Of a stretch of 64,000 nucleotides of DNA, positions 39,364-48,911 are shown in pieces. This DNA is from Streptomyces natalensis ATCC 27448. GTDB lineage: Bacteria > Actinomycetota > Actinomycetes > Streptomycetales > Streptomycetaceae. Numbering within the stretch: position 1 is the stretch's first letter; each line of letters begins with the position of its first letter. Made by a program: the position numbers and the translations under genes. The notes under the pieces were generated by a model. The model saw only the letters and a list, made by a program, of their open reading frames with translations, had not been told where the DNA came from and searched no databases. The DNA lies in contig NZ_JRKI01000006.1 in NCBI RefSeq assembly GCF_000935125.1, forward strand, positions 1 through 64,000. Reading direction: 5' to 3'.

Positions 39364-39552
39364 TTACCTTGCCTCGCATCGCAAGTGCCACACAAGCGCC
39401 GCGAGTTGAGTGGGAGTGGCCGAAAGCACCTGCGTCGGGGCGTCGCTCTCGCGGAGAAGTACGCCGTCCTCGGCCATGGCAAGTTCCAGGCAGTTCGGTG
39501 CATCCTGCCCGCCGGAGAACGACGACTTCTGCCACACGACGGCCTGTGCCAT
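39364..39552 (-). CDS. DUF397 protein (first of a tandem pair)
   Basis: 62 residues, MAQAVVWQKSSFSGGQDAPNC start, CLELA and VLLRESDAP core, and a C-terminus LAALVWHLR. AAAGG lies 8 nt before the chosen ATG at 39552; a GTG at 39567 would overlap the XRE stop by 4 bp. Same operon as the XRE regulator. Confidence 0.88.
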   Translation of the reverse strand: MAQAVVWQKSSFSGGQDAPNCLELAMAEDGVLLRESDAPTQVLSATPTQLAALVWHLRCEAR

Positions 39553-39563
39553 GGCGGAACCTT

Positions 39564-40415
39564 TCACATGCTGTGGACGAGGCGCTGGATGAATTCCCTC
39601 GACTCTACGGTCCCCAACGCCGCCTTCTCCACCTCGTCCAACAGGGCTCGATGCCGGATGAGTTGGGCCTCGGCACCCACGAACGACCCTCCTTGTGGAC
39701 TATCCATCAGAACGGTATCGAGCTGGGGCACAGGCCCGCCTGCGTACAGCATGGGGAAGCACAGACCGGCAAAGTCCTCCGCAGCGAACGGCACCACACG
39801 CAAGGTGACTTGCGGCAACTCGGACTGCTCCAGAACGTGGCGAAGCTGCCTGCGGGCAACGCTGCTGTCGCCGGCCTTGATGCGTAGCGCCGCTTCGTGG
39901 ATGACGACGTCATAGCGAGCAGGCCGTTCGCCGACGAGGAACTCCTGACGGCGCCGCCGGAACCGGACCCGTGCCGCGATTTCGTCGTCCGACAACTGCG
40001 GCGTCGACACAGCGAACATCGCGCGAATCTGCTCTTCGGTCTGGAGCAAGCCCGGGATGCTCACGCTCTCGAAGGCACGCAAGCTGGCGGCATGGTGCTC
40101 CAGTTCGGCCATGTCCAGGTAGCCGGACGGCACCAGCCCCCGGTACTCCTCCCACCAACCGCGGCCACGTTCGTTCGCCATGGCCACCAGCGCATCCACG
40201 AATGCGGCGTCACCACACGCGTATTGGCTGCCGAGAAACCGGACCCGTTCCTCGCTCACTCCGACGCGTCCCGCCTCCGTCATGGAGATCTTGGTCTGCG
40301 CAATACCCGTCGCCTCGGACGCCTGACGGATCGACCAGCCTGCCCGCTCCCGAAGTTTGCGCAGCTCGGCACCCAGCCGCTCCTGCCGGGCGGTGATGAC
40401 GGTCCTCGCTGGCAT
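39564..40415 (-). CDS. XRE family regulator with DUF5753 domain
   Basis: 283 residues. HTH near residues 10-60 (LGAELRKLRERAGWSIRQAS, then GIAQTKISMTEAGR). The DUF5753 domain (about residues 95-270) shows IPGLLQTEEQIRAMF and RFRRRRQEFL. Pairs with the downstream DUF397 genes and the divergent HATPase gene, the abaA-like arrangement in Streptomyces. ATG at 40415 follows AAGGGAAGGG. Confidence 0.9.
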   Translation of the reverse strand: MPARTVITARQERLGAELRKLRERAGWSIRQASEATGIAQTKISMTEAGRVGVSEERVRFLGSQYACGDAAFVDALVAMANERGRGWWEEYRGLVPSGYLDMAELEHHAASLRAFESVSIPGLLQTEEQIRAMFAVSTPQLSDDEIAARVRFRRRRQEFLVGERPARYDVVIHEAALRIKAGDSSVARRQLRHVLEQSELPQVTLRVVPFAAEDFAGLCFPMLYAGGPVPQLDTVLMDSPQGGSFVGAEAQLIRHRALLDEVEKAALGTVESREFIQRLVHSM

Positions 40416-40464
40416 GCACCCTTCCCTTCCTGAGAGTTGAGAAGTGTGAGTATTCCAGTCCGGC

Positions 40465-40494
40465 TTGACCAGGGTGAGCACTCACCCCTACCTT
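40465..40494 (+). promoter_or_regulatory. Promoter with palindromic operator in the spacer
   Basis: TTGACC (40465-40470), 18-bp spacer, TACCTT (40489-40494). The spacer holds the perfect palindrome GGGTGAG-CA-CTCACCC (40472-40487). It drives the HATPase gene with a leader of about 135 nt, and the divergent XRE protein is the natural candidate regulator. Confidence 0.7.
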
Positions 40495-40636
40495 GAGTGA
40501 CGCATCGCACACGCTACGGATCCGGAAACACCGGAAGCGCATCGCCCCGTCATGCCGTGACGGCCGCGACATTGCCACCGGCGCCGTTCATTCGCCGCGT
40601 ACGTCTCAACTCCCTCACTCCCAACCGGAGTTACGC

Positions 40637-41059
40637 ATGCCTGGAATCACTGACGTCGACGCGATCGAACCCTGGGAATACTCCCTCTACATCCCCCACG
40701 ACGCCCGCGCCGTCCCCATCACCCGCCGCACCCTCCGTCTCATCCTCACCGCCCACGGCCTGCCTGGTCTCCTCGACGTCGCCGAACTCCTGGCCACCGA
40801 GCTGATCACCAACGCCGTACGCCACACCAAGGGCCCCGCGGCGCTGCGTATCCACTGGGCGGACGGCATCCTCCGTATCGGGGCCTGGGATACGGACCCG
40901 ACCCCGCCCGCGCCCGTACTGCGCCTGACAGAGGTTCCCGAGACGGGGCGCGGGCTGGACCTCGTCCACCACTGCGCGGACAAGTGGGGCTGGTATCCGC
41001 TGCTGAGTGCCGGGGACCTGGGCAAGTACGTGTGGTGCGAGCTGGCCGCGGCCGCATGA
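40637..41059 (+). CDS. ATP-binding protein (HATPase_c, RsbW-like anti-sigma/anti-regulator)
   Basis: 140 residues with the GHKL N-box ELLATELITNAVRHT near residue 50, a G1-type DTDPTPP near 90 and ETGRGLDLVHHCADKWGW near 108. Such small kinases in Streptomyces sit beside XRE/DUF397 pairs and may control sigma factors or the regulator. No histidine-kinase dimerisation domain. ATG at 40637 follows CCGGAG. Confidence 0.88.
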   Translation: MPGITDVDAIEPWEYSLYIPHDARAVPITRRTLRLILTAHGLPGLLDVAELLATELITNAVRHTKGPAALRIHWADGILRIGAWDTDPTPPAPVLRLTEVPETGRGLDLVHHCADKWGWYPLLSAGDLGKYVWCELAAAA

Positions 41060-41095
41060 CGGGGGCGGGATTGCCCCAGGGCTCGACGACGGCAG

Positions 41096-41655
41096 TCAGG
41101 ACGCGCCGTCGAAGGCGACGTCCTTGGTCGCGACCGTCCCGGCCGTCCGCCCCGGCGCCGCCTGACGGCTCCAGTACAGGTTCGTGTGGGCTATGACCTG
41201 GTCCGGCGGCGGCGCCCCCCACGCCGTCTTGTCGAACGTCGTGTGGGCATCACTGACAAGGGTGACGTCGTACCCCCGGACGAACGCGCCGTGGAGCGTC
41301 GAGCGGACGCACGCATCGGTCTCCGAGCCGACGACGACGAGCCGCCCGACCCCGAGACCCGAGAGCACGGTCTCAAGGGCGGTGTCCTCGAAGGAGTCGC
41401 CGTAGTTCTTCTCGACGAGCGGCTCGGCGTCGTCCGGAGTCAGCTCGGGGACGATCCGCCAGCGTCGCTCCCCCTCACCAGTTCGTCGTCGGAGTGCTGG
41501 ACCCAGACAACCGGGACCCGCTCCCGCCGCGCCTGGTCGACCAGGCCGGCGATGTTCGCGACGACCGCATCGCGCTCATGAGCCGCCTCGACGACGGCGT
41601 TCTGCACGTCGACGACGAGGAGTGCGGTGTTCGGACGGTTCTCAAGTGTGGTCAT
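41096..41655 (-). pseudogene. Isochorismatase-family cysteine hydrolase, frameshifted
   Basis: Two reading frames together give one complete isochorismatase-like protein of about 186 residues. The N-terminal part (41655 down to about 41463) has TALLVVDVQNAVVEAA with the catalytic Asp; the C-terminal part has VVVGSETDACVRSTLHGAF with the catalytic Cys. The break is at about 41463: reading GGGAGCGA-CGCTGG with one extra G restores SERWRIVPELTPDD and the full family sequence. A single-base deletion or an assembly error explains it. Nine bases after the ArsR-like gene. Confidence 0.82.
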
Positions 41656-41664
41656 GGTCTCCCC

Positions 41665-42717
41665 CTACTCACGCTGCTCGCGCTTGCTCCCGTTTCCACG
41701 CAGCGTAGCCCCGCCCACTGACAGCGAGTCTGCGCGTTGCGGATCATCCCCGCCCCGCCGGACCAGCAGGCTCCCCAAGGCTGTTCGCCGATGCAGGACC
41801 GAGCGGCCGGTGCGGGTCGTCGTGATCAGACCCGCGGCCCGTAGCGCGGCGGTGTGGGCGGAGGCGGTGGCGTTGCTGATGCGCAGGCGGCGGGCGAGTT
41901 GGGTGGTGGTGTGGGGGTCGGCGAGGTGGTGGAGGGCATCGGCGCGGGTGTGGCCGAGGACTCCGGAGAGCGCGTTGTGCGGGTCGCCGCCCGGTCCGGG
42001 AGGCGTGGGCGGGAGGCCCGTACCGGCCGGGTAGGTCAGGTGGAGGGGGCCGCCGGGCGGGTCGGCGATGAGGGGGTGGCCGGTCCAGTGGAAGGTGGGG
42101 ACGAGGACCAGGCCGCGGCCCTGGAGGGTAAGGGTACGGTCCGTTGGGGACGCCAACTCCCATGTGTTGCAGGAGAGTTGGGATCCGGGGAGCGCCGAGG
42201 TCAGCGCGTGGGCGACGCCCTGTTCGGCGGTGGTTACGGCGTGGCGGGTGAATTCCGCGTGGTGCAGGTCCTGGATCAGGGGCCATACGGGGCGCAGCAC
42301 CGCCTCGAAGGCCGCCTGCTGGGCGCGACGGAGGACGTGCCAGGCGTCGGCGTCGCCCCGGTGGAGGCCGCGGATCCATGGGGGCGGCGGGGCCGGGTGG
42401 GGCGCGTGGACGCGTGCGAGTTCGGCGCGGACCAAGGCGGGCGGCGTGGCCCGTACGGTGTCGAGGCCCTCCTGGAGGGTGTCGGCGAAGACGTCGAGGA
42501 AGAGCGGGGCCGTGTCCCCGGGGACCAGGTCCCGTAGCGCGCCTACGGCCGGCGGTAGGGAGCGGAGCAGGCGGCGGCGCCAGCGGCCGAACAGAAGGGC
42601 GTCATCCGGGAGGCACATCTTCATCAGGGCCACGTTCAGCTCTTGCAGCGGGGCCGGGCGGCGCGCGAAGCGGACGCGGGCGAAGTCGTCGGCGGCGAAG
42701 TGGATACGGATCGCCAT
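41665..42717 (-). CDS. ArsR-type winged-helix transcriptional regulator
   Basis: 350 residues. The HTH is C-terminal, near residues 265-320: GHTRADALHHLADPHTTTQL, then RISNATASAHTAALRAAGLI and the wing TTRTGRSVLHR. The N-terminal two thirds is a DUF5937-like region common in actinobacterial ArsR proteins. ATG at 42717 chosen for the MAIRIHFAADDFARVRFA start. It precedes the frameshifted hydrolase by 9 bp, which it may control. Confidence 0.85.
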   Translation of the reverse strand: MAIRIHFAADDFARVRFARRPAPLQELNVALMKMCLPDDALLFGRWRRRLLRSLPPAVGALRDLVPGDTAPLFLDVFADTLQEGLDTVRATPPALVRAELARVHAPHPAPPPPWIRGLHRGDADAWHVLRRAQQAAFEAVLRPVWPLIQDLHHAEFTRHAVTTAEQGVAHALTSALPGSQLSCNTWELASPTDRTLTLQGRGLVLVPTFHWTGHPLIADPPGGPLHLTYPAGTGLPPTPPGPGGDPHNALSGVLGHTRADALHHLADPHTTTQLARRLRISNATASAHTAALRAAGLITTTRTGRSVLHRRTALGSLLVRRGGDDPQRADSLSVGGATLRGNGSKREQRE

Positions 42718-42848
42718 ATTTCCCGTCCTCGTGTCGCGCCAGCGTTTCGGGCAGGGCCTCAACCTTCGCTCGTCCCCCCTCCGTCGGCCAGCATTCGCCA
42801 GAGACGCAGCAAGGCACAAGCAAGTAGCGGCGCAGGGGGTAGCGGGCG

Positions 42849-44228
42849 ATGTTCGGCACAAAAACGGACGGTTACGGGGGCCGTAGGGAACACGGTGGCG
42901 TGGCCCGGCGGACGCTCGTCGCGTCGGCCACCGCCGCGCTGGGCGCGGGGCTGGTGTCGGCGGGATGCGGCGCCGTGCAGGGCACGCGGGCCCGGCGCGG
43001 AACGGACCGGACCCGCGCCGGGCTCGTCCTCCGCCTTCCCCCGCCCACCGGGCCGTACCGGGACCGGATCGGGGTCGCCGCGCTCTATCTGGTCGACCGG
43101 TCGCGGCGCGACCCGTGGGAGGCGGGGATCGCCGTACGGGAGGTGATGGTCTCGGTGTTCTACCCGGCCCGTGACGTCGGCGCGGGTCATCCGGTCACGC
43201 ATCCGGTCACGCATCCGGTCACGCATCCGGTCGCGCATCCGGTCGCGCATCCGGTCGCGCATCCGGTCGCACCGCAGATGAGCGGGGGCGCGGCGGAGGT
43301 GTTCCGGGCCGTCGACGTCGCCGTGCACCGGTTGCCGAAGAAGGGGGTGGACTGGGGTGCCACCCGGACCCATGCGCACACGGGCGCGCCCGCGGAGCCC
43401 GTACGCCGCCCCGTGCTGCTGTACACCCCGGGCGGCGGCGATGCGCGCACCCTCGGCACGGGGACGGCCGAGGAACTGGCGAGCCATGGCTATGTGGTCG
43501 TCACCGTCGATCACCCGGGGGACGCCGGTGAGGTCGAGTTCCCGGTGGCGAGGGCGGGGCGGGGGTTGGTCCGGCCCACCGTCTTCCGCGGGGATCCGCG
43601 GGCGCGGCCGCGGCAGTTCCGCACGATGATCGATGCCCGGATCGCGGACCTCCGGTTCGTACTGGACCAGTTGGCGGCGCTGGCGGCGGGGCGGAACCCG
43701 GACGCGGCGGGGCGCGCACTGCCCGCGGGCCTAGGGCGGGCGCTGGACCTGCGGCGGGTGGGCGTCTACGGGCATTCGGCGGGCGGCACCGCCGCGGCGC
43801 AGGTGATGGACGAGGACCGGCGTATCCGGGCGGCCGTGAACCTGGAGGGGTTCCTGGACCGTCCCTCGGATACGCCCGGCCGGGAGCCGGAGCCCTACCC
43901 CGTCGCCCGGCAGGGCGCGGACCGGCCGCTGCTCCTGCTCGGCAGCGAGCACTTCCCCGCCCGGAGGGAGCTGGAGCGGTCCTGGTCCGCCCTGCTCGCC
44001 CACGGGGGAGGAGGTACCCGGCGGGACCGGATCGACGGCGCCGCGCACTGGGTGTTCAGCGACTACGGCGCGCTGGCTCCGCAGTTGCAGGGCGCCGGGC
44101 TGATGCCGGCCGAGGACCGGAACGCGCTGGTCGGGGCAATCGATCCGGCCGTCTCGGTGCCCCGGGTGCGGCATCTGGTGCACGGGTTCTTCGCCCGCCA
44201 CCTGCCGGTCCCAGGCCCCGGCCGCTGA
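42849..44228 (+). CDS. Secreted lipoprotein alpha/beta-hydrolase (PAF-acetylhydrolase-like)
   Basis: 459 residues. A twin-arginine-type signal (VARRTLVASATAALGAGL near residue 18) runs into a lipobox SAGC near residue 39, so a lipoprotein exported by Tat or Sec. The hydrolase core shows LYTPGGGDARTLG near 195, the nucleophile in VYGHSAGGTAAA near 305, and a late His in DGAAHWVF near 398. Residues about 113-141 are seven HPVT/HPVA tetrapeptides encoded by 12-bp repeats. Substrate unknown. Confidence 0.82.
   Translation: MFGTKTDGYGGRREHGGVARRTLVASATAALGAGLVSAGCGAVQGTRARRGTDRTRAGLVLRLPPPTGPYRDRIGVAALYLVDRSRRDPWEAGIAVREVMVSVFYPARDVGAGHPVTHPVTHPVTHPVAHPVAHPVAHPVAPQMSGGAAEVFRAVDVAVHRLPKKGVDWGATRTHAHTGAPAEPVRRPVLLYTPGGGDARTLGTGTAEELASHGYVVVTVDHPGDAGEVEFPVARAGRGLVRPTVFRGDPRARPRQFRTMIDARIADLRFVLDQLAALAAGRNPDAAGRALPAGLGRALDLRRVGVYGHSAGGTAAAQVMDEDRRIRAAVNLEGFLDRPSDTPGREPEPYPVARQGADRPLLLLGSEHFPARRELERSWSALLAHGGGGTRRDRIDGAAHWVFSDYGALAPQLQGAGLMPAEDRNALVGAIDPAVSVPRVRHLVHGFFARHLPVPGPGR
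43188..43271 (+). repeat. Seven 12-bp in-frame repeats
   Basis: CATCCGGTCACG (three copies) and CATCCGGTCGCG-type (four copies), exactly 12 bp apart, encoding (HPVT)3(HPVA)4 within the lipoprotein hydrolase. A slippage-prone, length-variable tract. Confidence 0.95.
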
Positions 44229-44317
44229 GCCGCCCCACCGCCCCACCGCCCCGCCGCTAAGGCGCCCCGCCGCCCGGCCGAGTTGCCGCCCTCCTCCCGC
44301 GCCGAAACCATGGATCC

Positions 44318-47300
44318 GTGAGCGACGCACACGAGGCCGTCGAACCGCCCCGGGGTACGCACCAGGGGCGGAAACCGGAAGCGCCGCCGGCCCCGCCCCC
44401 GGAAGCGCAACCGGAGACGGCCATGGCGGCGGCCAAGGAAGCGCCCCCGCGGGCCCCCGGCTCCTACCTGCGGTTTCCGCATCTGCACGGGGATCTGCTC
44501 TGCTTCGCCGCCGAGGACGACCTGTGGGTGGCGCCGCTCGCGGCTGCGGGCGAGGAGCCGGGCCGGGCCTGGCGGCTGACCGTGGACCGGACCCGCGTCG
44601 GGCATCCCCGCTTCTCGCCCGACGGGCGGCACATCGCCTTCACCACCTGGCGCAGCCTCGACCCGGAGATCCATCTCGCGCCGGTCGAGGGCGGCCCGGC
44701 GCGGCGGCTGACGTACTGGGGCAGTACGGATGCCCGGGTGTGCGGATGGACGCCGCCGGACTACGACGGCGCACCGCACATCCTGGCCGTCTCGTCGCAC
44801 GGGCAGCCGTTCTCGTACTACTCCTGGGCGTACAGCCTGCCGACGGACGGCAGTCCCGGTGGCCGGCTGCCCTGGGGGCCGGTCTCCGACATCGCGGTCG
44901 CGGATGTCGACGGGGAGCACAAAACGCTGCTGCTCAGCGGGAAGCCGCCGCACGAACCGGCCTCGTGGAAGCGCTACCGGGGCGGTGCGATGGGGCGGAT
45001 GTGGCTCCAGGGCGCGCGGCTGGTGCCGGATGTGTGCGGGCATCTGGACTCGGTGATGTTCGTGGCCGGCCGGATCGCGTTCCTGTCCGACCACGAGGGC
45101 GTCGCGAATGTCTACTCCTGCCTGCCGGACAGCAGTGATCTGCGGCGGCACAGCGATCACGCCGACTTCTACGCGCGGCATGCCGCCACCGACGGCTCCC
45201 GCATCGTCTACCAGTGCGCAGGCGACCTCTGGCTGATCGACGATCTGAGCCCGGGGGCCCGGCCGCGCAAACTGGCGGTGAAGCTGGGCGGGCCGCGGGC
45301 CGGCCGGCGGCCGTACCAGGTACCGGCCGCCTCGCATGTGACCTCCCTGGCGGTGGACGCCACCGGGCGGGCCAGTGCGGTGGGGGTGCGCGGCAGCCTG
45401 TACTGGCTCACGCACCGTGACGGGCCCGCGCGGACGATCCACGATGTGCCGGGGGTCCGGGTCCGGCTGCCGGAGATGCTGGGCTCGACCGGGCGGATCG
45501 CCTATGTGACGGACGCCGAGGGCGACGATGCGCTTGAGATCTGCGATCTGCCGCGGGCCAGCGCCGCCCATACGCCGCTGCGGCTGGCGGTGGGGAAGCT
45601 GGGGCGGGTGCACGAGCTGGTCTCGTCCCCGGACGGGGAGCAGGTGGCGGTGGCCTCGCACGACGGGCGGCTGCTGCTGGTGGACGTCCAGCCGCCCGAG
45701 GACGCCGAGAAACCCGGCCCGCCCGGGGAGGTCACCGAGCTGATCGCCTCCCGCAACGGGCCGGTCCGCGATCTGGCCTTCTCCCCCGACTCCCGCTGGC
45801 TGACCTGGTCGCATCCGGGGATCGGCCGTTCGCTGCGGCAGATCAAGATGGCCCGGCTGGCCGACGGAACGGTCGTGGACGTCACCAACGGGCGCTTCGA
45901 GGACGAGCAGCCGGTGTTCACCCGGGACGGGCGCTACCTCGCGTTCCTCTCGTGGCGCGGCTTCGACCCGGTCTATGACGTACACACCGGGGATCTGTCC
46001 TTCCCCCTGGGCTGCCGTCCGCATCTGGTCCCGCTGTCCTCGGCCACCCCCTCCCCCTTCGCGCTGTCCCCGGAGGGGCGGCCGGCGGCGGGCGGGCTGG
46101 ACCCGGCGGAGAATCCGCCGCTGGGGGAAGGGCCGGTGACGGTGGAGGTGGAGGGGCTGGAGAACCGGGTGACGCCGTTCCCGGTCGCCGCCTCCAAGTA
46201 CTCCGCGCTGGAGCCGGTCGCCGGGGGCGGGCTGGTGTGGATGCGCTGGCCGATCTCCGGGGCGCTGGGGGAGACCTTCGCCAACCCCGCCGATGTGTCG
46301 GGGCGGCCCACCCTGGAGCACTTCGACCTGGTCAAGGCCCGGCGCAGCGAACTGTCCGGCTCCCTGGACTCGTTCGCGCTCAGCGGTGACGGCTCCCGGC
46401 TGGTCGTCAACGACGAGGGCGATCTGCGGGCCGTACCGGCGACCGAACTGCCCGATGCCGACTCGACGGTCTTCCTCGACCTGCGGCGGATCCTGCACGA
46501 CGTCCAGCCGGGGTGGGAGTGGCGCCAGGCGTTCGACGAGGCGGGCCGGCTGATCCGGGCGTACTTCTGGGAGCCGCGGATGTGCGGTATCGACTGGGAC
46601 GCGGTGCTGGCGCAGTACCGTCCGCTGGTCGAACGGGTCGCCGCCCCCGACGAGTTCGCCGATCTGCTGCGCGAGGTGCTGGGGGAGCTGGGCACCTCGC
46701 ATGCGTATGTGGCGGGGGCGCGCAGGAACGAGGGGCCGCCGCACTACCAGCGGCCGATCGGGCTGCTGGGGGCCAATCTCTATCCCCGCGACGGGCGGTG
46801 GATCGTCCAGCGGATCCTGCCGGGTGAGTCCTCCGACCCCAAGGCCCGTTCCCCGCTGGCCGGTACGGGCATCCGCGAGGGCGCCGCGCTCACCCATGTG
46901 GACGGCCGGCCGGTCGATCCGGTGACGGGCCCGTATCCGCTGCTGGCGGCGGCCGGGGGCACCACCGTCGAGCTGACCTTCGTCCCGGCGGAAGGCGACG
47001 GCCCGGCGCGCCGGGTGGCCGTCGTCCCGCTGATCGACGAGCGGCCGCTGCGCTACCAGGACTGGGTCGCCAAACGGCGCGCCGTCGTACGGGAGTTGAG
47101 CGAAGGCCGATGCGGCTATCTGCACATCCCCGACATGGGCGGCTCGGGCTGGGCGCAGTTCAACCGCGATGTGCGCCGGGAGATGTCGATGCCCGCGCTG
47201 ATCGTGGACGTACGGGGCAATGCGGGCGGCAACATCTCCGAGCTGGTCATAGAGAAGCTGACCCGCACCATCATGGGCTGGGACCTGACCCGCAACGCCC

Positions 47301-47737
47301 AGCCCGTCTCGTACACCAGCAACGCCCCGCGCGGGCCGGTGGTCGCGGTCGCCGACGAGATGACCTCCTCCGACGGCGACATGATCACCGCTGCGTTCAA
47401 ACTCCAGGGCATCGGCCCGGTGGTGGGCATGCGCACCTGGGGCGGGGTGGTCGGGATGACCGGGCGGCACCGGCTCGCGGACGGGACGCAGATCACCGTG
47501 CCGATGAACGCGGCGTGGTTCCAGCTGTACGGGTGGGGCGTGGAGAACTACGGCGTCGAGGTGGACATCGAGGCGCTGCGGTCGCCGCTGCACTGGGCCG
47601 AGGGGCGCCATCCGCAGCTGGGCGTGGCGGTGCGCACCGCCCTGGAACTGCTGGAACGGCATCCGGCCGCGACCCCGCCGGACCTGTCGGACGTACCGGA
47701 CCGTACGCGGCCGGAGCTGCCGCGGCGGGACGGGTGA
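44318..47737 (+). CDS. Tricorn protease homologue (S41 family)
   Basis: 1139-residue intracellular peptidase that trims peptides released by the proteasome. Order: N-terminal Ala/Pro-rich tail, six- and seven-bladed beta-propellers (repeated HPRFSPDGRHIAFTT-like blades, residues about 50-680), a C1 helical part with the catalytic His in LGTSHAYVAG near residue 795, a PDZ domain (about 815-905) and the C2 serine-protease part with ADEMTSSDGDMI near 1015. GTG at 44318. No signal peptide. Actinobacteria encode a 20S proteasome, giving it a partner. Confidence 0.92.
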   Translation: MSDAHEAVEPPRGTHQGRKPEAPPAPPPEAQPETAMAAAKEAPPRAPGSYLRFPHLHGDLLCFAAEDDLWVAPLAAAGEEPGRAWRLTVDRTRVGHPRFSPDGRHIAFTTWRSLDPEIHLAPVEGGPARRLTYWGSTDARVCGWTPPDYDGAPHILAVSSHGQPFSYYSWAYSLPTDGSPGGRLPWGPVSDIAVADVDGEHKTLLLSGKPPHEPASWKRYRGGAMGRMWLQGARLVPDVCGHLDSVMFVAGRIAFLSDHEGVANVYSCLPDSSDLRRHSDHADFYARHAATDGSRIVYQCAGDLWLIDDLSPGARPRKLAVKLGGPRAGRRPYQVPAASHVTSLAVDATGRASAVGVRGSLYWLTHRDGPARTIHDVPGVRVRLPEMLGSTGRIAYVTDAEGDDALEICDLPRASAAHTPLRLAVGKLGRVHELVSSPDGEQVAVASHDGRLLLVDVQPPEDAEKPGPPGEVTELIASRNGPVRDLAFSPDSRWLTWSHPGIGRSLRQIKMARLADGTVVDVTNGRFEDEQPVFTRDGRYLAFLSWRGFDPVYDVHTGDLSFPLGCRPHLVPLSSATPSPFALSPEGRPAAGGLDPAENPPLGEGPVTVEVEGLENRVTPFPVAASKYSALEPVAGGGLVWMRWPISGALGETFANPADVSGRPTLEHFDLVKARRSELSGSLDSFALSGDGSRLVVNDEGDLRAVPATELPDADSTVFLDLRRILHDVQPGWEWRQAFDEAGRLIRAYFWEPRMCGIDWDAVLAQYRPLVERVAAPDEFADLLREVLGELGTSHAYVAGARRNEGPPHYQRPIGLLGANLYPRDGRWIVQRILPGESSDPKARSPLAGTGIREGAALTHVDGRPVDPVTGPYPLLAAAGGTTVELTFVPAEGDGPARRVAVVPLIDERPLRYQDWVAKRRAVVRELSEGRCGYLHIPDMGGSGWAQFNRDVRREMSMPALIVDVRGNAGGNISELVIEKLTRTIMGWDLTRNAQPVSYTSNAPRGPVVAVADEMTSSDGDMITAAFKLQGIGPVVGMRTWGGVVGMTGRHRLADGTQITVPMNAAWFQLYGWGVENYGVEVDIEALRSPLHWAEGRHPQLGVAVRTALELLERHPAATPPDLSDVPDRTRPELPRRDG

Positions 47738-47848
47738 CGGCGCGGGGGCGGTGGCGGCCTGGAGCGGGTGGCGGCCCGGGGCAGGTGGCGGCCCGGGGCA
47801 GGTGATGGACCGGTGCCGGTGACCGCGCGCCGCCCCACCCCCGCCCCG

Positions 47849-48790
47849 CTACTTCGCGCCGATCAGGAACCGCTGCCCGTCCGCCCCGGTGCAGCGCTCG
47901 GCCTGCGCGAGGGCGCCGGAGGCGGTGGCCCGGCCGCCGTCGATGCCCAGGCAGCTGTCGGCGCCGTCCTCGGCGGTCAGCTCGATCCGGTACGCCGCCT
48001 TCCCGGCCGGTTCGATACGGAAGCGCTGGGTGGGCCCGGTCGCCGAGCAGTCGTCGTCGGGCTCCAGCAGCCCTTCGACGCCCAGCCCGCTCAGCAGGGC
48101 CAGGCAGCCACTGTCCGCGGTGCCGTCCCACTCGATGCGGTAGCGGTCCGGGCCCGCGGCCTTGAGGTAGGTGTGCGGCGGCACCGCCTGCGCGCAGGGC
48201 CGCTGGACGGCGACGGTGTGGACGGCGTGGGCGCGCCGTAACCGTTCGCCGGTCAGACACAGGCCGGGCGCCCGGAGCGGATGGATGCGGACCTCCCCGG
48301 CGGGCAGCGGCGGCGCGGTCTCCTGCGTCCCGGCGTCCGGGGCCGCGCCGTAGCCGATCAGCAGCCGTACGCCGAGGATGACCAGCGCGGCGGCGAGCGC
48401 GGCGGCCGCGGCCAGCAGGACGGGCCGGCGGCTCTTACGGTGCGAGGTGTGGGCCCGCGGCCGGACCGGGGCCGCGTCCTGGACCGGGTCCAGCCGCGCC
48501 ACGTCCTCGATGCGCTGCCGCGCCGTCAGCCACTCGTGGACCTCGGCGTCGGTGCCCCCGCAGGCCCGTACGAACGCCTCGACCACCTCGGGCCGGGGCA
48601 GGGCCCGTCTACGCAGGAGGTCGGCGAGCGCACCGGGGGCGAGCCCCTCCCCCCATTGAGCCGACCACCACTCTATCTGATGCTCCGTCAATTCTGCGTG
48701 ATCCATGAGCTGTTGCAGCATTCCGACGAATGCGGCGGCATCCATCGCCGCGCCGGGCCGCAACGCCCCCGATCCCCCCACAGTCCCCAT
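47849..48790 (-). CDS. Membrane protein with N-terminal XRE-like region and C-terminal beta-trefoil-like region
   Basis: 313 residues. The N-terminal part (about 10-75) resembles a streptomycete XRE-like domain (ALADLLRRRALPRPEVVEAF). A single membrane helix VLLAAAAALAAALVILGVRL lies near 130, followed by an extracytoplasmic domain of about 150 residues with spaced Cys and repeated GLCLTGE / GCLAL / SCLGIDG motifs suggestive of a ricin-type trefoil. The ATG at 48790 lies 7 nt after TTCAAT, with TTGTCG 17 bp further up (leaderless); an ATG at 48799 is the alternative. Confidence 0.65.
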   Translation of the reverse strand: MGTVGGSGALRPGAAMDAAAFVGMLQQLMDHAELTEHQIEWWSAQWGEGLAPGALADLLRRRALPRPEVVEAFVRACGGTDAEVHEWLTARQRIEDVARLDPVQDAAPVRPRAHTSHRKSRRPVLLAAAAALAAALVILGVRLLIGYGAAPDAGTQETAPPLPAGEVRIHPLRAPGLCLTGERLRRAHAVHTVAVQRPCAQAVPPHTYLKAAGPDRYRIEWDGTADSGCLALLSGLGVEGLLEPDDDCSATGPTQRFRIEPAGKAAYRIELTAEDGADSCLGIDGGRATASGALAQAERCTGADGQRFLIGAK

Positions 48791-48911
48791 GCGCGTCATT
48801 GAACCGCTACCCGGCGCACACGACAACGAGCTCTCCGCGATACGGCCAAACACCGCGCCGGCCTGGCCGAACAGCGACGGACCGTCGGGGACCGCGGGGG
48901 CCGCCCGCCCC

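Noticed and set aside
43188..43271. CRISPR array
   Set aside because: 12-bp uninterrupted in-frame repeats without spacers, inside a coding sequence; no cas genes.
44063..47662. 1199-residue minus-strand reading frame
   Set aside because: Antisense shadow of the tricorn protease: Arg/Pro/His-rich with no domains, while the opposite strand has clear catalytic motifs.
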